42,336 bases of DNA from Acidobacteriota bacterium (GTDB lineage Bacteria; Acidobacteriota; Terriglobia; Acidiferrales; UBA7541), in assembly GCA_003224175.1 (NCBI GenBank), contig QHYQ01000173.1, forward strand, positions 1-42,336, given 5' to 3'. Shown piece after piece: positions 28,359-37,179 of the stretch (position 1 is its first letter; every line of letters starts with the position of its first letter). A program made the translations under genes and the position numbers. The notes below the pieces were generated by a model that was not told where the DNA came from, did no database searches, and worked only from the letters and a program-made list of their open reading frames with translations.

Positions 28359-28877
28359 ATGTATAAGCAACTAACAAAGATCATGAAAGCGCTATTCCTC
28401 GCGGGGTTACTGGCGAGCAGCATGATGATTTCAACGGCTTTTGCTCAATCCGCTGCCAAATCCCCCGCCCCGGCCGCAAAGCCTCCGGTAGCTGCAGTTC
28501 CGTCCCGCTATCAGCCAAGTCGGTTCGCAGGACGAGCGGGCAAGTATTACCAACTCGTTTGGGGAGTTGACTCGCTCAGTGTTAAGGCGGTGGAGTCGGG
28601 CGAGATCATTCGATTTACCTACCGCGTGCTAGACGCGGAAAAAGCCAAGATGCTCAACGATAAGAAATTAGAGCCTTCCTTGATCGACCCGCAGGCCGGG
28701 GTCAGCCTGGTCGTGCCGTCCCTGGAACAGGTGGGGATATTGCGGCAGGGCGGCACGCCCGAGGCAGGCAAGTTCTACTGGATGGCTTTCTCGAACAGTG
28801 GCAGGCGCGTGAAACGCGGAGACCACGTTGACGTGGTGATCGGACAATTTCGAGCTCAAGGACTTGTGGTGGATTAG
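28359..28877 (+). CDS. Secreted hypothetical protein, beta-rich
   Basis: 172 residues. A Sec signal (MKALFLAGLLASSMMISTAFAQ, after a short N-terminal extension) is followed by a Pro/Ala-rich linker (about residues 32-50) and a compact domain of about 120 residues with YYQLVWGVDSLSVKAVESGEIIRFTYRVLDAEKAKML, a VSLVVPSLEQVGILR block and KRGDHVDVVIGQF. No catalytic or metal motif is obvious. ATG 28359 has AGGA nearby; the ATG at 28383 is an alternative that starts exactly at the signal peptide. It follows the terminator, so it has its own promoter or reads with the next gene 68 bp on. Function unknown. Confidence 0.7.
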   Translation: MYKQLTKIMKALFLAGLLASSMMISTAFAQSAAKSPAPAAKPPVAAVPSRYQPSRFAGRAGKYYQLVWGVDSLSVKAVESGEIIRFTYRVLDAEKAKMLNDKKLEPSLIDPQAGVSLVVPSLEQVGILRQGGTPEAGKFYWMAFSNSGRRVKRGDHVDVVIGQFRAQGLVVD

Positions 28878-28945
28878 AGTTGCACAGAAGAGTTCCAATA
28901 TATCTTTTTCGAGGTTAGTTCCAAATTCTGTTACGAGGACACATA

Positions 28946-29836
28946 ATGTTCAGAAAGACGCTAGCAATTCTTGTTTTGATGCCGTTTGTAGCCGCGCTTG
29001 CAGCGGCGTCCGATGCCCCCCCTTCGCTTGACAAGCTTTCAGCGGCCGAAATCGTGGAGAAAAACGTGTCGGCCCGGGGTGGGTTGCAGGCGTGGCGTTC
29101 GGTTGAGACGATGTCGATGGAGGGAAAGATGGGTGTCGGAGGGAATCGGCGGGCTGCTCTTCCAGTCCCCCTTCCCAGCCACAACAACCGCCAAGAGGTG
29201 CTTCCCCAGCGACCCGCCGACGAAGTTCAACTCCCGTTTGTCATGGAACTGAAGCGTCCCCGCAAAATGCGGTTCCAACTTCAATTCAACGGCCAGACCT
29301 CGGTTCAAGTATATGACGGCACCAATGGCTGGAAAGTCAGGCCGTTCCTCAATCGGGGCGAAGTTGAGCCTTACACCGCGGATGAAATCAAGATGGCATC
29401 TATACAAGCAGACCTGGACGGTCTCTTGGTGGATTACGCAGCTAAGGGAACCACGGTTGACTTGGACGGCACGGAAAAAGTCGAGAACCGCGATACCTAT
29501 AAGCTCAGGCTCACCTTGAAAAATGGCCAAGCCATCCACGTGTGGGTGGACGCGGAGACCTTTTTGGAAACCAAAATTGAAGGCCAGCCCAGGCGGCTCG
29601 ATGGCACATACCATCCAGTGGAAGTCTACTACCGCGATTACCGCCAGGTAAGCGGCCTTCAGATCCCGTTTGTTCTGGAGACGAGAGTTCTTCCGGTTGC
29701 CAAAACGTCGCTGGGATTCAGGGATACTCCTGTTCCGGCGGAGAAAATCTCCATTGATAAAGTTACAGTGAATCCTAAACTGGATGACTCGCATTTTTCG
29801 AAGCCCAGAGTCGAATTTGCGTCGAAAACTGAGTAG
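28946..29836 (+). CDS. Secreted LolA-like fold protein
   Basis: 296 residues with a Sec signal (MFRKTLAILVLMPFVAALAAA). The sequence AAEIVEKNVSARGGLQAWRSVETMSMEGKM is typical of the family resembling outer-membrane lipoprotein-sorting proteins (LolA/LolB half-barrel). Further landmarks are MELKRPRKMRFQLQFNGQ, VYDGTNGWKVRP, LDGTEKVENRDTYKLRLTL, WVDAETFLETKIEG and VYYRDYRQVSGLQIPFVLETR. Such proteins bind lipid moieties in a half-barrel, but this subgroup in Acidobacteria is not characterised. GAGGA precedes the ATG. It may be in one transcript with the preceding small secreted gene. A role linked to the oxidase cluster is only positional. Confidence 0.8.
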   Translation: MFRKTLAILVLMPFVAALAAASDAPPSLDKLSAAEIVEKNVSARGGLQAWRSVETMSMEGKMGVGGNRRAALPVPLPSHNNRQEVLPQRPADEVQLPFVMELKRPRKMRFQLQFNGQTSVQVYDGTNGWKVRPFLNRGEVEPYTADEIKMASIQADLDGLLVDYAAKGTTVDLDGTEKVENRDTYKLRLTLKNGQAIHVWVDAETFLETKIEGQPRRLDGTYHPVEVYYRDYRQVSGLQIPFVLETRVLPVAKTSLGFRDTPVPAEKISIDKVTVNPKLDDSHFSKPRVEFASKTE

Positions 29837-30258
29837 GGCACACCGGAGAGCGGGTCACTAATCTTGATCTGATACTTTCGTCGTGGACCCGGCCACCCAT
29901 TTTAGCAATCCGACAATTGGCGAAAGTATAAGCACGCACCCCATCACACATCGCCCGGGCGCACCTTGAGAGAGGTGGCCCTGATGCTAACGGGGGTGGG
30001 CGCAGAGGTGATCGGTGTGTGTTCGGCGAACAGAAACAAGCCGCACCCTAACGTTAGCCGCGTGGCAACCCCCTTCGCTGATCCGCATACTGGCACGGAT
30101 TTTTCGGTGGCGTCTTCCTTCGACGTTTCTCCGAGTCACTGTTGACCAGCAGTAATTGCGTCTGCACAACGGTCGCGGCGTTGGCCGGTACTCCAGCCCT
30201 TCTTTACACCGAAGACAACGGGGAGAAGGCTCAGCCTTCCCTTGCTGCGGATATCAGG
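29837..30258. other. 422-bp intergenic region, convergent
   Basis: This gap separates the rightward LolA-like gene from the leftward rfbB and contains no defensible gene. Between 30221 and 30241 a GGGAGAAGGC...GCCTTCCC inverted repeat with a one-residue bulge could form a hairpin downstream of rfbB on the minus strand, but it lacks a clear U-tract. The rest shows no repeat or RNA-like structure that I can see. Confidence 0.35.
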
Positions 30259-31302
30259 TCACTTAGATACGGAGGGCACAACATCACGCAATAAGGAATC
30301 CCGGTTCTCATAATATTTTGCGTAATAGGAGCGGTATTCGCCTCCGCGCACACCCGCCAGCCAGGCGCTATGTTTCCCGTACCATTCGATCGTCTGACGC
30401 AAACCGTTCTCGAGCGAAATTATTGGCTTCCAGCTCAGTTCGTCCCGCATTTTTTCGCAACGCAGCGCATAGCGACGATCGTGCCCGGGGCGGTCTTTCA
30501 CGTAGCTAAGCAGCGATTCCGGTCTGCTCATTAGATTGAGCAGACGGCGAGCCATGGCTAGATTCTCTTCGATATCGGAGCCACCTACGTTGTACACCTC
30601 ACCGGTCCGCCCCTTTTCGAGTACACACAAAATCCCCCGGCAATTATCTTCTACGTGCAGCCAATCGCGTTGCTGTTTTCCGTCACCGTAAATGGGCAGT
30701 GGTTTGTGCTCCAGCGCACTGGTAATCATCAGCGGAAGGAATTTCTCCGGAAACTGGTACGGGCCGTAATTATTTGAGGAGCGGGTGATTACTGCCGGCA
30801 GCCCGTAGGTCCGCACGTAAGAAAGCACCAGGAGATCCGCGCCGGCTTTGGAAGCTGAATATGGGCTGCTGGGTTTTAAGGGCGAACTTTCATCCGCGAA
30901 GGCGCCGGGCGGCAGGTCGCCGTAAACTTCGTCCGTCGAAATATGCAGGAAGCGCTCGACGCGCAGCGCGCGCGCCACTTCGAGCAGCGTGAACGTTCCC
31001 TTGATATTCGTGTCGATGACCGGCGCGGGTTCATAGATACTGCGGTCCACGTGCGATTCCGCAGCGAAATGTATTACCGCATCGCACCCGCGCATGGCCG
31101 CCTCGACGGCGGCGGCATCGCAGATGTCACCCCTGATAAATGTGTAGTTTGGATCCTTCGCAACTTCTGCGAGATTGGCCAAATTCCCTGCATAGGTCAG
31201 GTTGTCGTAATTAATGAGCTCGTAGTCCTTGCGCGCTCCCAGAACGTGGCGGATGAAGTTGGAGCCGATAAATCCCGCCCCACCGGTAACCAGAATTTTC
31301 AT
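30259..31302 (-). CDS. rfbB: dTDP-glucose 4,6-dehydratase
   Basis: 347 residues of the extended SDR class. The N-terminal Rossmann motif is VTGGAGFIGSNFIRHVL, then ISTDEVYGDLP with the catalytic Thr/Asp/Glu triad (T-D-E), YSASKAGADLL with the Tyr/Lys pair, RSSNNYGPYQFPEK and DWLHVEDNCRGI. This enzyme converts dTDP-glucose to dTDP-4-keto-6-deoxyglucose, the committed step to dTDP-rhamnose and related sugars for cell-surface glycans. Its ATG (31302) overlaps the stop of the preceding rfbA by 4 bp, so the two are translationally coupled. The rfbC and rfbD genes are not in the window. Confidence 0.95.
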   Translation of the reverse strand: MKILVTGGAGFIGSNFIRHVLGARKDYELINYDNLTYAGNLANLAEVAKDPNYTFIRGDICDAAAVEAAMRGCDAVIHFAAESHVDRSIYEPAPVIDTNIKGTFTLLEVARALRVERFLHISTDEVYGDLPPGAFADESSPLKPSSPYSASKAGADLLVLSYVRTYGLPAVITRSSNNYGPYQFPEKFLPLMITSALEHKPLPIYGDGKQQRDWLHVEDNCRGILCVLEKGRTGEVYNVGGSDIEENLAMARRLLNLMSRPESLLSYVKDRPGHDRRYALRCEKMRDELSWKPIISLENGLRQTIEWYGKHSAWLAGVRGGEYRSYYAKYYENRDSLLRDVVPSVSK

Positions 31303-32072
31303 CGGAGCACCCGATCGGTTGCGAGTTGCTCCTCGCCTGTCCGGGATGGCTTATTGGCTCCCGTTTCCGCTACCAGCGTATTCGCGCGCAGCAGCGAATC
31401 GAAGGTGCCCGCATCAGTCCACCAGCCCTCGAGAACTTCGTAGGTGAGCTTTCCCTCTTCTATATAGAAATTGTTGACGTCGGTGATCTCGAGCTCTCCG
31501 CGGCCGGAGGGCTTCAAGCGGCGAATCTTCTGGAAGACGCTGTGATCATAAAGATAAATCCCGATGACCGCATAATTGGATTTTGGGCGCTTTGGCTTTT
31601 CCTCGATGCCCACCACATGTTCCCCGCGGACTTCCGCGACGCCGAACCGCTGCGCGTCCGTAACCTCCTTCAGGAGAATTTTGGCGCCTTCCTTTTGTTT
31701 CGCGAAGTTCGCCACGGCCCGGCAGATATTATTTTCGATAATGTTGTCGCCCAAGATCACGCAAATGGAGTCACCTTCTGCGAAATGCTCGGCGAGGGCC
31801 AAAGCGTCCGCAATGCCACCCTCACCTTCCTGGTAGGTGTAATTAAGGTGCTTCAAACCAAAATCTCGTCCGTTACCCAAAAGCCGCAAAAAGTCGCCCG
31901 CATTCTTGCCGCCCGTGACCAAAAGGATTTCATGGACTCCGGCGTTCACAAGAGTTTGAATGGGGTAATAGACCATGGGCTTGTCGTAGATAGGAAGCAG
32001 GTGTTTGTTGGTAACGCGCGTGAGGGGATTCAGCCGGCTGCCCGTACCGCCTGCAAGCACCACGCCTTTCAT
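31299..32072 (-). CDS. rfbA: Glucose-1-phosphate thymidylyltransferase (short form)
   Basis: 257 residues, shorter than the roughly 290-residue classical RmlA. The nucleotide-binding GVVLAGGTGSRLNPLT is at the N-terminus, followed by KHLLPIYDKPMVYYPI, GEGGIADALALAE, VILGDNIIENN and a catalytic/regulatory VVGIEEKPKRPKS. The C-terminus has EITDVNNFYIEEG and WWTDAGTFDSLLRAN. It makes dTDP-glucose from dTTP and glucose-1-phosphate for the next enzyme. The start at 32072 has GGAG five bases upstream. The short form suggests it may lack the C-terminal allosteric region, so feedback control by dTDP-rhamnose could differ (inference). Confidence 0.9.
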   Translation of the reverse strand: MKGVVLAGGTGSRLNPLTRVTNKHLLPIYDKPMVYYPIQTLVNAGVHEILLVTGGKNAGDFLRLLGNGRDFGLKHLNYTYQEGEGGIADALALAEHFAEGDSICVILGDNIIENNICRAVANFAKQKEGAKILLKEVTDAQRFGVAEVRGEHVVGIEEKPKRPKSNYAVIGIYLYDHSVFQKIRRLKPSGRGELEITDVNNFYIEEGKLTYEVLEGWWTDAGTFDSLLRANTLVAETGANKPSRTGEEQLATDRVLR

Positions 32073-32520
32073 TTCCGCTCCATTTCCCGGGCCGCACTGA
32101 CGGCCATGTCTTATTACCCACCGCTACCAGCGATCAAGCAAAACGAATTCATTCCGACTCGTCAGCCCCCCAATCGCAACTCGCTTCGACAAGCGAATAT
32201 AGCTCAACTCCGCATCATTCCAAAACCCTTCGGACTAAGGTGTGCTGAATCCGCGTGATCGCGTCGCCCGCCAGCCGCTCCCGGGACTGTGCGATTTGCG
32301 AACCTTCAGATTTGGGTTCCCAATGAGGTTCCGAAAGCAACGATCCGGCTCGTGCACAAGTGGACCAAAACTGTCCTTGCGGGTAGGTTATAGTTGTACC
32401 CGTTGTACGTAAGCTGATAAGCGCCAAGCGCGTGTCTGGCAGGGGTGTTCGGTCTCTTCCTGTGAGATTCAGCCTTGGATCAGAAGTCCGATATTCATCA
32501 ACGCCTATCAGGGCTTGCAT
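32073..32520. other. 448-bp divergent intergenic region
   Basis: It lies between rfbA (leftward) and a lipoprotein gene (rightward), so promoters for both are expected. A short direct repeat GTTGTAC at 32393-32399 and 32402-32408 (9-bp period) sits about 110 bp upstream of the lipoprotein start and could be an operator. No gene is visible. Confidence 0.35.
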
Positions 32521-34410
32521 ATGCTTACGGAACGCGCGCAACGAGGTTTAGGTATCGCCGTTGTCTTGCTGCTGATGCTCGCGCTGGCAGGGTGTCCCGG
32601 CACATTTTCTAAAGCGCCCTCAGCTGCGGTCACTCCTGCGATCATGACGCAGCCGGCAAACCAGACGGTTACCAGCGGACAGACCGCGACGTTCTTTGTT
32701 GTGGCGACGGGAACCGCACCATTAAGCTACCAATGGCAGAAGAGCGGTGCCAATATCAGCGGCGCGATATCATCGAGCTACACAACGCCAACAATCGTTT
32801 CCGCTGACAACGGCGCGACCTTCCGCGCGGTCGTGACGAATGCTGCCGGGAGCGTCACAAGCAATTCTGCGACACTTACCGTCGTCACATCGCTGCCTTT
32901 GGGAACCGACGTCACAACCTTTCACAACGACAACGCCCGAACGGGTCAGAACCTCACGGAAACGACATTGACGCCAGCCAACGTCAACTCGCAAACATTC
33001 GGACTGCTCCGCAACCTGCTTGTCGACGGCAAGGTAGATGCGGAGCCCCTCTACTTGTCGCAGCTATCTCTTGCCGGCGGAGTGTACAACGTTGTGTTCA
33101 TCGCTACAGAGCATGACTCGGTGTACGCATTCGATTCCGACACCGGCGCACAGCTCTGGAAGGTGTCTATGCTGGGTTCCGGCGAAACCACGAGTGACAG
33201 CCGTGGCTGCGGTCAAGTGTCGCCGGAAATCGGCATCACCTCAACGCCGGTTATCGACCGGAAGGCCGGGCCACATGGCACCATCTATGTAGTTGCTATG
33301 TCCAAGAAGGGTTCGACGTATTTCCAGCGTCTCCACGCCCTCGATGTCACGACTGGCGCTGAACTGCTTGGAGGGCCCGTCACGATTCAGGCTACCTACC
33401 CCGGGACGGGCGCCAATAGTTCCGGAGGACAAGTAATTTTCGACCCCAAGCAATACAAGGAACGAAGCGGTCTGCTTCTTCTGAACGGTGTGATCTACAC
33501 AAGCTGGGGATCGCACTGTGACATTAACCCTTACACGGCGTGGATCATCGGCTATGACGCATCGAACCTGTCACAGTCGAGCGTCCTGAACCTCACTCCC
33601 AACGGAAGTGAAGGCTCGATCTGGCAGAGCGGCGGCGGTCCTGCGGCGGATGCGCAGGGAAACATCTACGTCCTTATGGCAAATGGCACTTTCGATACCA
33701 CTCTCGACGCCAACGGATTTCCTAGTGGCCACGATTATGGCAATGCGTTCGTGAAGATTTCAACGAGCGGCGGCACTCTCCGAGTCGCAGACTATTTCAA
33801 CATGTCGAATACTGTGAGCGAGTCGGGCGCCGACACGGACCTCGGTTCGGGTGCCCCCATGCTTCTCCCCGACCTGGGTGACGGCGCCGGCAGCACGCTC
33901 CTTCTGGCGGTTGGCGCGGGAAAGGATGGAAACATCTACATCGTGGACCGTTCCAACATGGGTAAGTTCAACGCGACGTCAAATCATGTTTACCAGCAAC
34001 TATCCGGCGCAGTGCCGAATGGAGTATTTGGAGTGCCCGCGTATTTCAACGGCACGGTGTACTACTGTGACGTCGACGCCACATTGAAATCCTTCACCAT
34101 AAGCAACGGAAAAATTTCAGGCACACCGACAAACACGGTTGCGTCCTTTACATATCCCGGGGTGCTGCCAAGTGTTTCTGCGAATGGAAGCTCCAACGGA
34201 ATCGTCTGGGCTATCGAAAATACGGGCACTGCTGTCTTGCACGCCTTCGCGGCAAGCGACCTAACACGCGAACTCTACAACAGCAATCAGGCGAGTAGTG
34301 GCCGCGACCACTTTGGCAGCGGCAACAAATTCATCACGCCCATGATCAGCGACGGGAAGATCTTTGCCGCGACGACGAACGGTGTGGCTGTGTTTGGCCT
34401 GCTGCCGTAG
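32521..34410 (+). CDS. Lipoprotein with Ig-like domain and PQQ-type beta-propeller
   Basis: About 629 residues. A lipoprotein signal (LALAGC, lipid-anchored Cys near residue 25) is followed by an Ig-like domain (about 40-125: ITQPANQTVTSGQTATFFVVATGTAPLSYQWQ-type sequence, cited by position only), then a propeller with repeats such as VVFIATEHDSVYAFDSDTGAQLWK, typical of PQQ-like blades. I choose ATG 32521; an in-frame TTG at 32515 is possible. No PQQ-ligand triad is obvious, so it may be a structural propeller. Anchored at the outer face, it may bind polymers or partners. The gene stands alone on this strand between rfbA and the coiled-coil gene. Confidence 0.8.
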   Translation: MLTERAQRGLGIAVVLLLMLALAGCPGTFSKAPSAAVTPAIMTQPANQTVTSGQTATFFVVATGTAPLSYQWQKSGANISGAISSSYTTPTIVSADNGATFRAVVTNAAGSVTSNSATLTVVTSLPLGTDVTTFHNDNARTGQNLTETTLTPANVNSQTFGLLRNLLVDGKVDAEPLYLSQLSLAGGVYNVVFIATEHDSVYAFDSDTGAQLWKVSMLGSGETTSDSRGCGQVSPEIGITSTPVIDRKAGPHGTIYVVAMSKKGSTYFQRLHALDVTTGAELLGGPVTIQATYPGTGANSSGGQVIFDPKQYKERSGLLLLNGVIYTSWGSHCDINPYTAWIIGYDASNLSQSSVLNLTPNGSEGSIWQSGGGPAADAQGNIYVLMANGTFDTTLDANGFPSGHDYGNAFVKISTSGGTLRVADYFNMSNTVSESGADTDLGSGAPMLLPDLGDGAGSTLLLAVGAGKDGNIYIVDRSNMGKFNATSNHVYQQLSGAVPNGVFGVPAYFNGTVYYCDVDATLKSFTISNGKISGTPTNTVASFTYPGVLPSVSANGSSNGIVWAIENTGTAVLHAFAASDLTRELYNSNQASSGRDHFGSGNKFITPMISDGKIFAATTNGVAVFGLLP

Positions 34411-34506
34411 CCGGTACTGCCAGAGAGTCACGCGTGAGAACAAGCACCCAGGAAGCGACGATCACGACCCGATACTCAGGAAGCCAGCCGTGACAAGCGT
34501 GGAAAA

Positions 34507-34950
34507 CTAATACAGTCCCACCTTTGTTTTGACTCGCCGCAAATCCAGCATCATGCTGCTGACTTGTTGTCCGAGTTTGTCAATCTGTTTTTCGTTCAGG
34601 TTCATGGCCCTTACTAACGAGTTCAGGTCTTCGCGGCCTTGCGTCTGCACTACTCGGCTATCCAGTATGAGTTCGTGGGTTTCCTTGGCTGTGGCTCCGA
34701 TCACCTGCTGTTGTGACCTCAAATCGTCGATTGCCGCCTGCAAATCCTTGACTTGCATTTGCAGTTGCACCAATTGATCGCGAAGCTGGTCATTACTACT
34801 GCGTAGCGTCACCTGAGTAGACTGTGGTTTGACGCTCTGCGTCCTCCCAGACTGTTGACTTGGGTTTTGCTGAGCAGCGATATAGCCAAAACAAATCAGG
34901 ACACTGGCAAATACCAGAGGACCGAAGGTTCGCTTCGTGATGTGCGGCAT
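34507..34950 (-). CDS. Secreted/periplasmic coiled-coil protein
   Basis: About 147 residues from ATG 34950, preceded by GGAGG with good spacing; a longer in-frame start at 35154 is unlikely because it runs into IS-like sequence. The N-terminus is a signal peptide or anchor (FGPLVFASVLICFGYIAAQ), then a Gln/Ser-rich linker and a coiled coil from about residue 50 to 145 (LRDQLVQLQMQVKDLQAAIDD, KQIDKLGQQVSSMMLDLRRV). No enzyme motif. A structural or scaffold role is plausible. It converges with the lipoprotein gene. Confidence 0.7.
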   Translation of the reverse strand: MPHITKRTFGPLVFASVLICFGYIAAQQNPSQQSGRTQSVKPQSTQVTLRSSNDQLRDQLVQLQMQVKDLQAAIDDLRSQQQVIGATAKETHELILDSRVVQTQGREDLNSLVRAMNLNEKQIDKLGQQVSSMMLDLRRVKTKVGLY

Positions 34951-35067
34951 GTGATTACCTCCGTTCTCACACTCGAAGTGAGTATCTCTCTCAAGTTTGC
35001 GCCGTCTTGGGATGCTTGTCGGCCTAGGACGTGATAACGGCTCCTCCCTAAGTGGGCCAAAACCATT

Positions 35068-35389
35068 TGATGCTGTTGAAAAAGTCGGATCCGGAGCCGA
35101 TTTTTCTGGAGTAACGAGGGGTTGGTGTGCTAGCTCGGCGTTCAGGAGGAACAACGCCGATGACGGTAACCGCCCGGCGAATGCTAGAGCACGTAGATAA
35201 GTTGGGGCTTCATCCCGAGTCTCTGGCAGCGGACAAGGCTTACGGCAGTGGAGAGTTTCTGGCGTGGCTGCTGGAGCGTGATGTGCAACCCCACATTCCG
35301 GTCATCGATCGTCGTCAAATTAGGAAGCCCAGCTAGAACACGCTTCGCGCGGAATCCCGCCTTTGCTCACCTCTTTTTCAACAGCATCA
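35068..35389 (+). mobile_element. Deletion derivative of an IS5/IS1182-like element with perfect 17-bp inverted repeats
   Basis: Left TGATGCTGTTGAAAAAG (35068-35084) and right CTTTTTCAACAGCATCA (35373-35389) are perfect inverted copies. Between them the only coding trace is a piece of DDE transposase (MTVTARRMLEHVDKL, LHPESLAADKAYGSGEF, ERDVQPHIPVIDR) at about 35160-35320, ending at a stop at 35334. The element is only 322 bp, far shorter than a complete IS1182-type element, so it is a non-autonomous remnant. Flanks read CATTTG on the left and CATTTC on the right if the boundary is trimmed by two bases, which may be a decayed target duplication. Confidence 0.75.
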
Positions 35390-35529
35390 TTTCATTTTGA
35401 CTCAACCTGACCGTATGGTCAGGTTTTTGAAACGGGCAAGCCTATATGATTCCGGCATTGCTGCGGTTGTAATGCGGGCTGGAGTGATAGGAAGAGCCAC
35501 GACAGGTCCCGAGCCAGGAGCAGACTTCG

Positions 35530-35889
35530 ATGCCTGAAGGAAAAAGTAACTACCCCCCGGCGGAGGTGGTCCATAGGCGTAGCGAGCGCGTGCTGTTGGA
35601 CATGCCCTTGGTTATTCGTGGTGAGCCAGAGGACAAGCTGACTTTCCGTGAACAAACATTCACGCTGACTGTGAGTGCCCACGGTGCGCTCGTACTCTTG
35701 GCGACCACGGTAGTATCGGGACAGACCGTGGTGCTGATGAACCCTAAAACTTGGGATGAACGTAAAGGCAAGATTACTTATCTAGGATCATCCCATGCTG
35801 GCTTGGCCCAAGTAGGAATCGAATTTGAACAGCCTGCGCCTGACTTTTGGTCCATCAGTTCTCCTCCTGCCGATTGGAACTTATGCTGA
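35530..35889 (+). CDS. PilZ-domain protein
   Basis: 119 residues. The PilZ domain has its c-di-GMP binding signatures: an Arg-rich RRSER near residue 16-20 and TVSAHGALV, a variant of the D/NxSxxG motif in which the first residue is Thr/Val and the Gly is kept. Strands with KITYLGSS and QVGIEFEQPAPDFW complete the barrel. It is a single-domain protein with no signal peptide, so it probably acts as a c-di-GMP receptor in the cytoplasm, for example on motility or exopolysaccharide. AGGAG lies nine bases before the ATG. Binding is likely but the Asp-to-Thr change in motif 2 may weaken it. Confidence 0.8.
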   Translation: MPEGKSNYPPAEVVHRRSERVLLDMPLVIRGEPEDKLTFREQTFTLTVSAHGALVLLATTVVSGQTVVLMNPKTWDERKGKITYLGSSHAGLAQVGIEFEQPAPDFWSISSPPADWNLC

Positions 35890-36233
35890 TTTGTGGCGGC
35901 ACAACAAAGAAGAAGTCTCTTTCTTTGAGGATTCTTGCCGTTGGCTTCGCCATTTGGTTTCCACAACTGGGGCAAGTCCCTTCTTGCCCTGGCAGAGCGG
36001 ACATCCACGTCCGCGCAGCCCGACACATCGAAGAAAAGTAGTCGATCGTGCCCTTTTTGGGTTAGGCCCGTAACTGGCCCCCATCTGTTCCAGCAGGTCT
36101 TGTCTCCCCAAATACGACAGATAGGATCGAGCAGTGCCTGGGGAGTAGCCAATGCTGCACAAGATCTCGTGAGTGCACCGCCCTGTTGATGCTTGTTCGT
36201 CTTCATTTCTGTACTCCGCCAACGGGCAAGGGT
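35890..36233. other. 344-bp intergenic region
   Basis: The gap between the PilZ gene and the lipid kinase (converging) shows only short overlapping frames on both strands without a family signature or a good ribosome-binding site. A minus-strand stretch with CPLCQ resembles half of a zinc ribbon, but it lacks the second Cys pair and a start. I treat the gap as non-coding or decayed coding sequence. Confidence 0.35.
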
Positions 36234-37175
36234 CTAGACTGCGGATTTCTGTGGGGATGTTTCCGGTACAGCCAAGGTCAGCGCGTCCGAGGCGATTCGG
36301 AAATCGGCCGGAAGGCGCCCTGCTGGCTCGCCGTCCACTTGTACCCAGACCGGTTCGGCGTCGATCGGCTCGCAACGGATCTTCGTTGCCCTCAAAAAAC
36401 GGATCGCTCGAGCGTGCCGGAGTCCTCCCGCCAGGAGGAGGGGTATATAACAAAAATATTTCCAACGCCTGTCGGCAGTGCAGAGCAGCAGTTCGAAGTC
36501 GTTTCCGTAAATATCAGCGCGGGTGGTGATCTGAAGGGGACCGCCGTAATGCTTAGTGCGGCCTGCGATGATGAGCGTAGCTTCCGACGATTCGTTCTCG
36601 AGCTTTACGCGGAATCGAGGGAAGCGGTACACGCCCAACTGGCGGAATCCTTCGAGCCAATACGCCATTATGCCGATGCGGTCTTTGAGCTTCTGATCGA
36701 CAGCACGGACCATCGCACCATCGGGCCCGGCGCCTGCAAGCGATAGAAAATAGCGGCCGACTTCATCCAATCCCGCTGCACTTACGTGACCCAAGCCAAT
36801 GCGCCGCAGCCGGCTGCCGGCAATCAGCGAGGCCGCCCGCTCGATATTCCAGGGGAGGCCTAGTTCCTTGGCGAATACATTCGCGGTCCCTGCCGGGAGC
36901 AAAGCCAGGGGAATCGCGCTTCCTGCCAGCCCATTTACCACTTCGTTCAGGGTGCCGTCGCCGCCGCAGACAATCACCATCTGCCTGCGCTCGCGAACCG
37001 CCCGGCGCGCCAGCTCCGACCCGGAACCGGGCCCATCGGTCGGCGCCAATTCCGAATCGATTCCTTGGCGCGCCAGCACCTTGCGTGCGCGTTCGACCGC
37101 CGCCGGACCAATATCACGCGCGCGCCCGGCCGTAGGATTGAAAATTAACAGCGCATCGCGAATTGGATCTGGCAT
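36234..37175 (-). CDS. Diacylglycerol kinase family lipid kinase (YegS/DgkB-like)
   Basis: About 313 residues from ATG 37175, four bases after the stop of the upstream glycosyltransferase gene. Family marks are LLIFNPTAGRARD at the N-terminus, the ATP-binding IVCGGDGTLNEVVNG near residue 68-82, LPAGTANVFAKELGLP and a C-terminal beta domain with WVQVDGEPAGRLP. These enzymes phosphorylate diacylglycerol or related lipids to phosphatidate. Its pairing with an MGDG-synthase-like transferase, which also uses diacylglycerol, suggests control of the diacylglycerol pool. An in-frame start at 37442 would overlap the glycosyltransferase by over 260 bp and is rejected. Confidence 0.88.
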   Translation of the reverse strand: MPDPIRDALLIFNPTAGRARDIGPAAVERARKVLARQGIDSELAPTDGPGSGSELARRAVRERRQMVIVCGGDGTLNEVVNGLAGSAIPLALLPAGTANVFAKELGLPWNIERAASLIAGSRLRRIGLGHVSAAGLDEVGRYFLSLAGAGPDGAMVRAVDQKLKDRIGIMAYWLEGFRQLGVYRFPRFRVKLENESSEATLIIAGRTKHYGGPLQITTRADIYGNDFELLLCTADRRWKYFCYIPLLLAGGLRHARAIRFLRATKIRCEPIDAEPVWVQVDGEPAGRLPADFRIASDALTLAVPETSPQKSAV

Positions 37176-37179
37176 GCAG

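Noticed and set aside
34951-35154. N-terminal extension of the coiled-coil gene to 35154
   Set aside because: The extra 68 residues read through the IS end; the shorter start has a strong ribosome-binding site and a signal peptide.
35778-36465. Minus-strand frames with CPLCQ that could be a zinc-ribbon protein
   Set aside because: Only one Cys pair, no second pair at a suitable distance, no start with ribosome-binding site, and overlap with the PilZ and lipid kinase genes.
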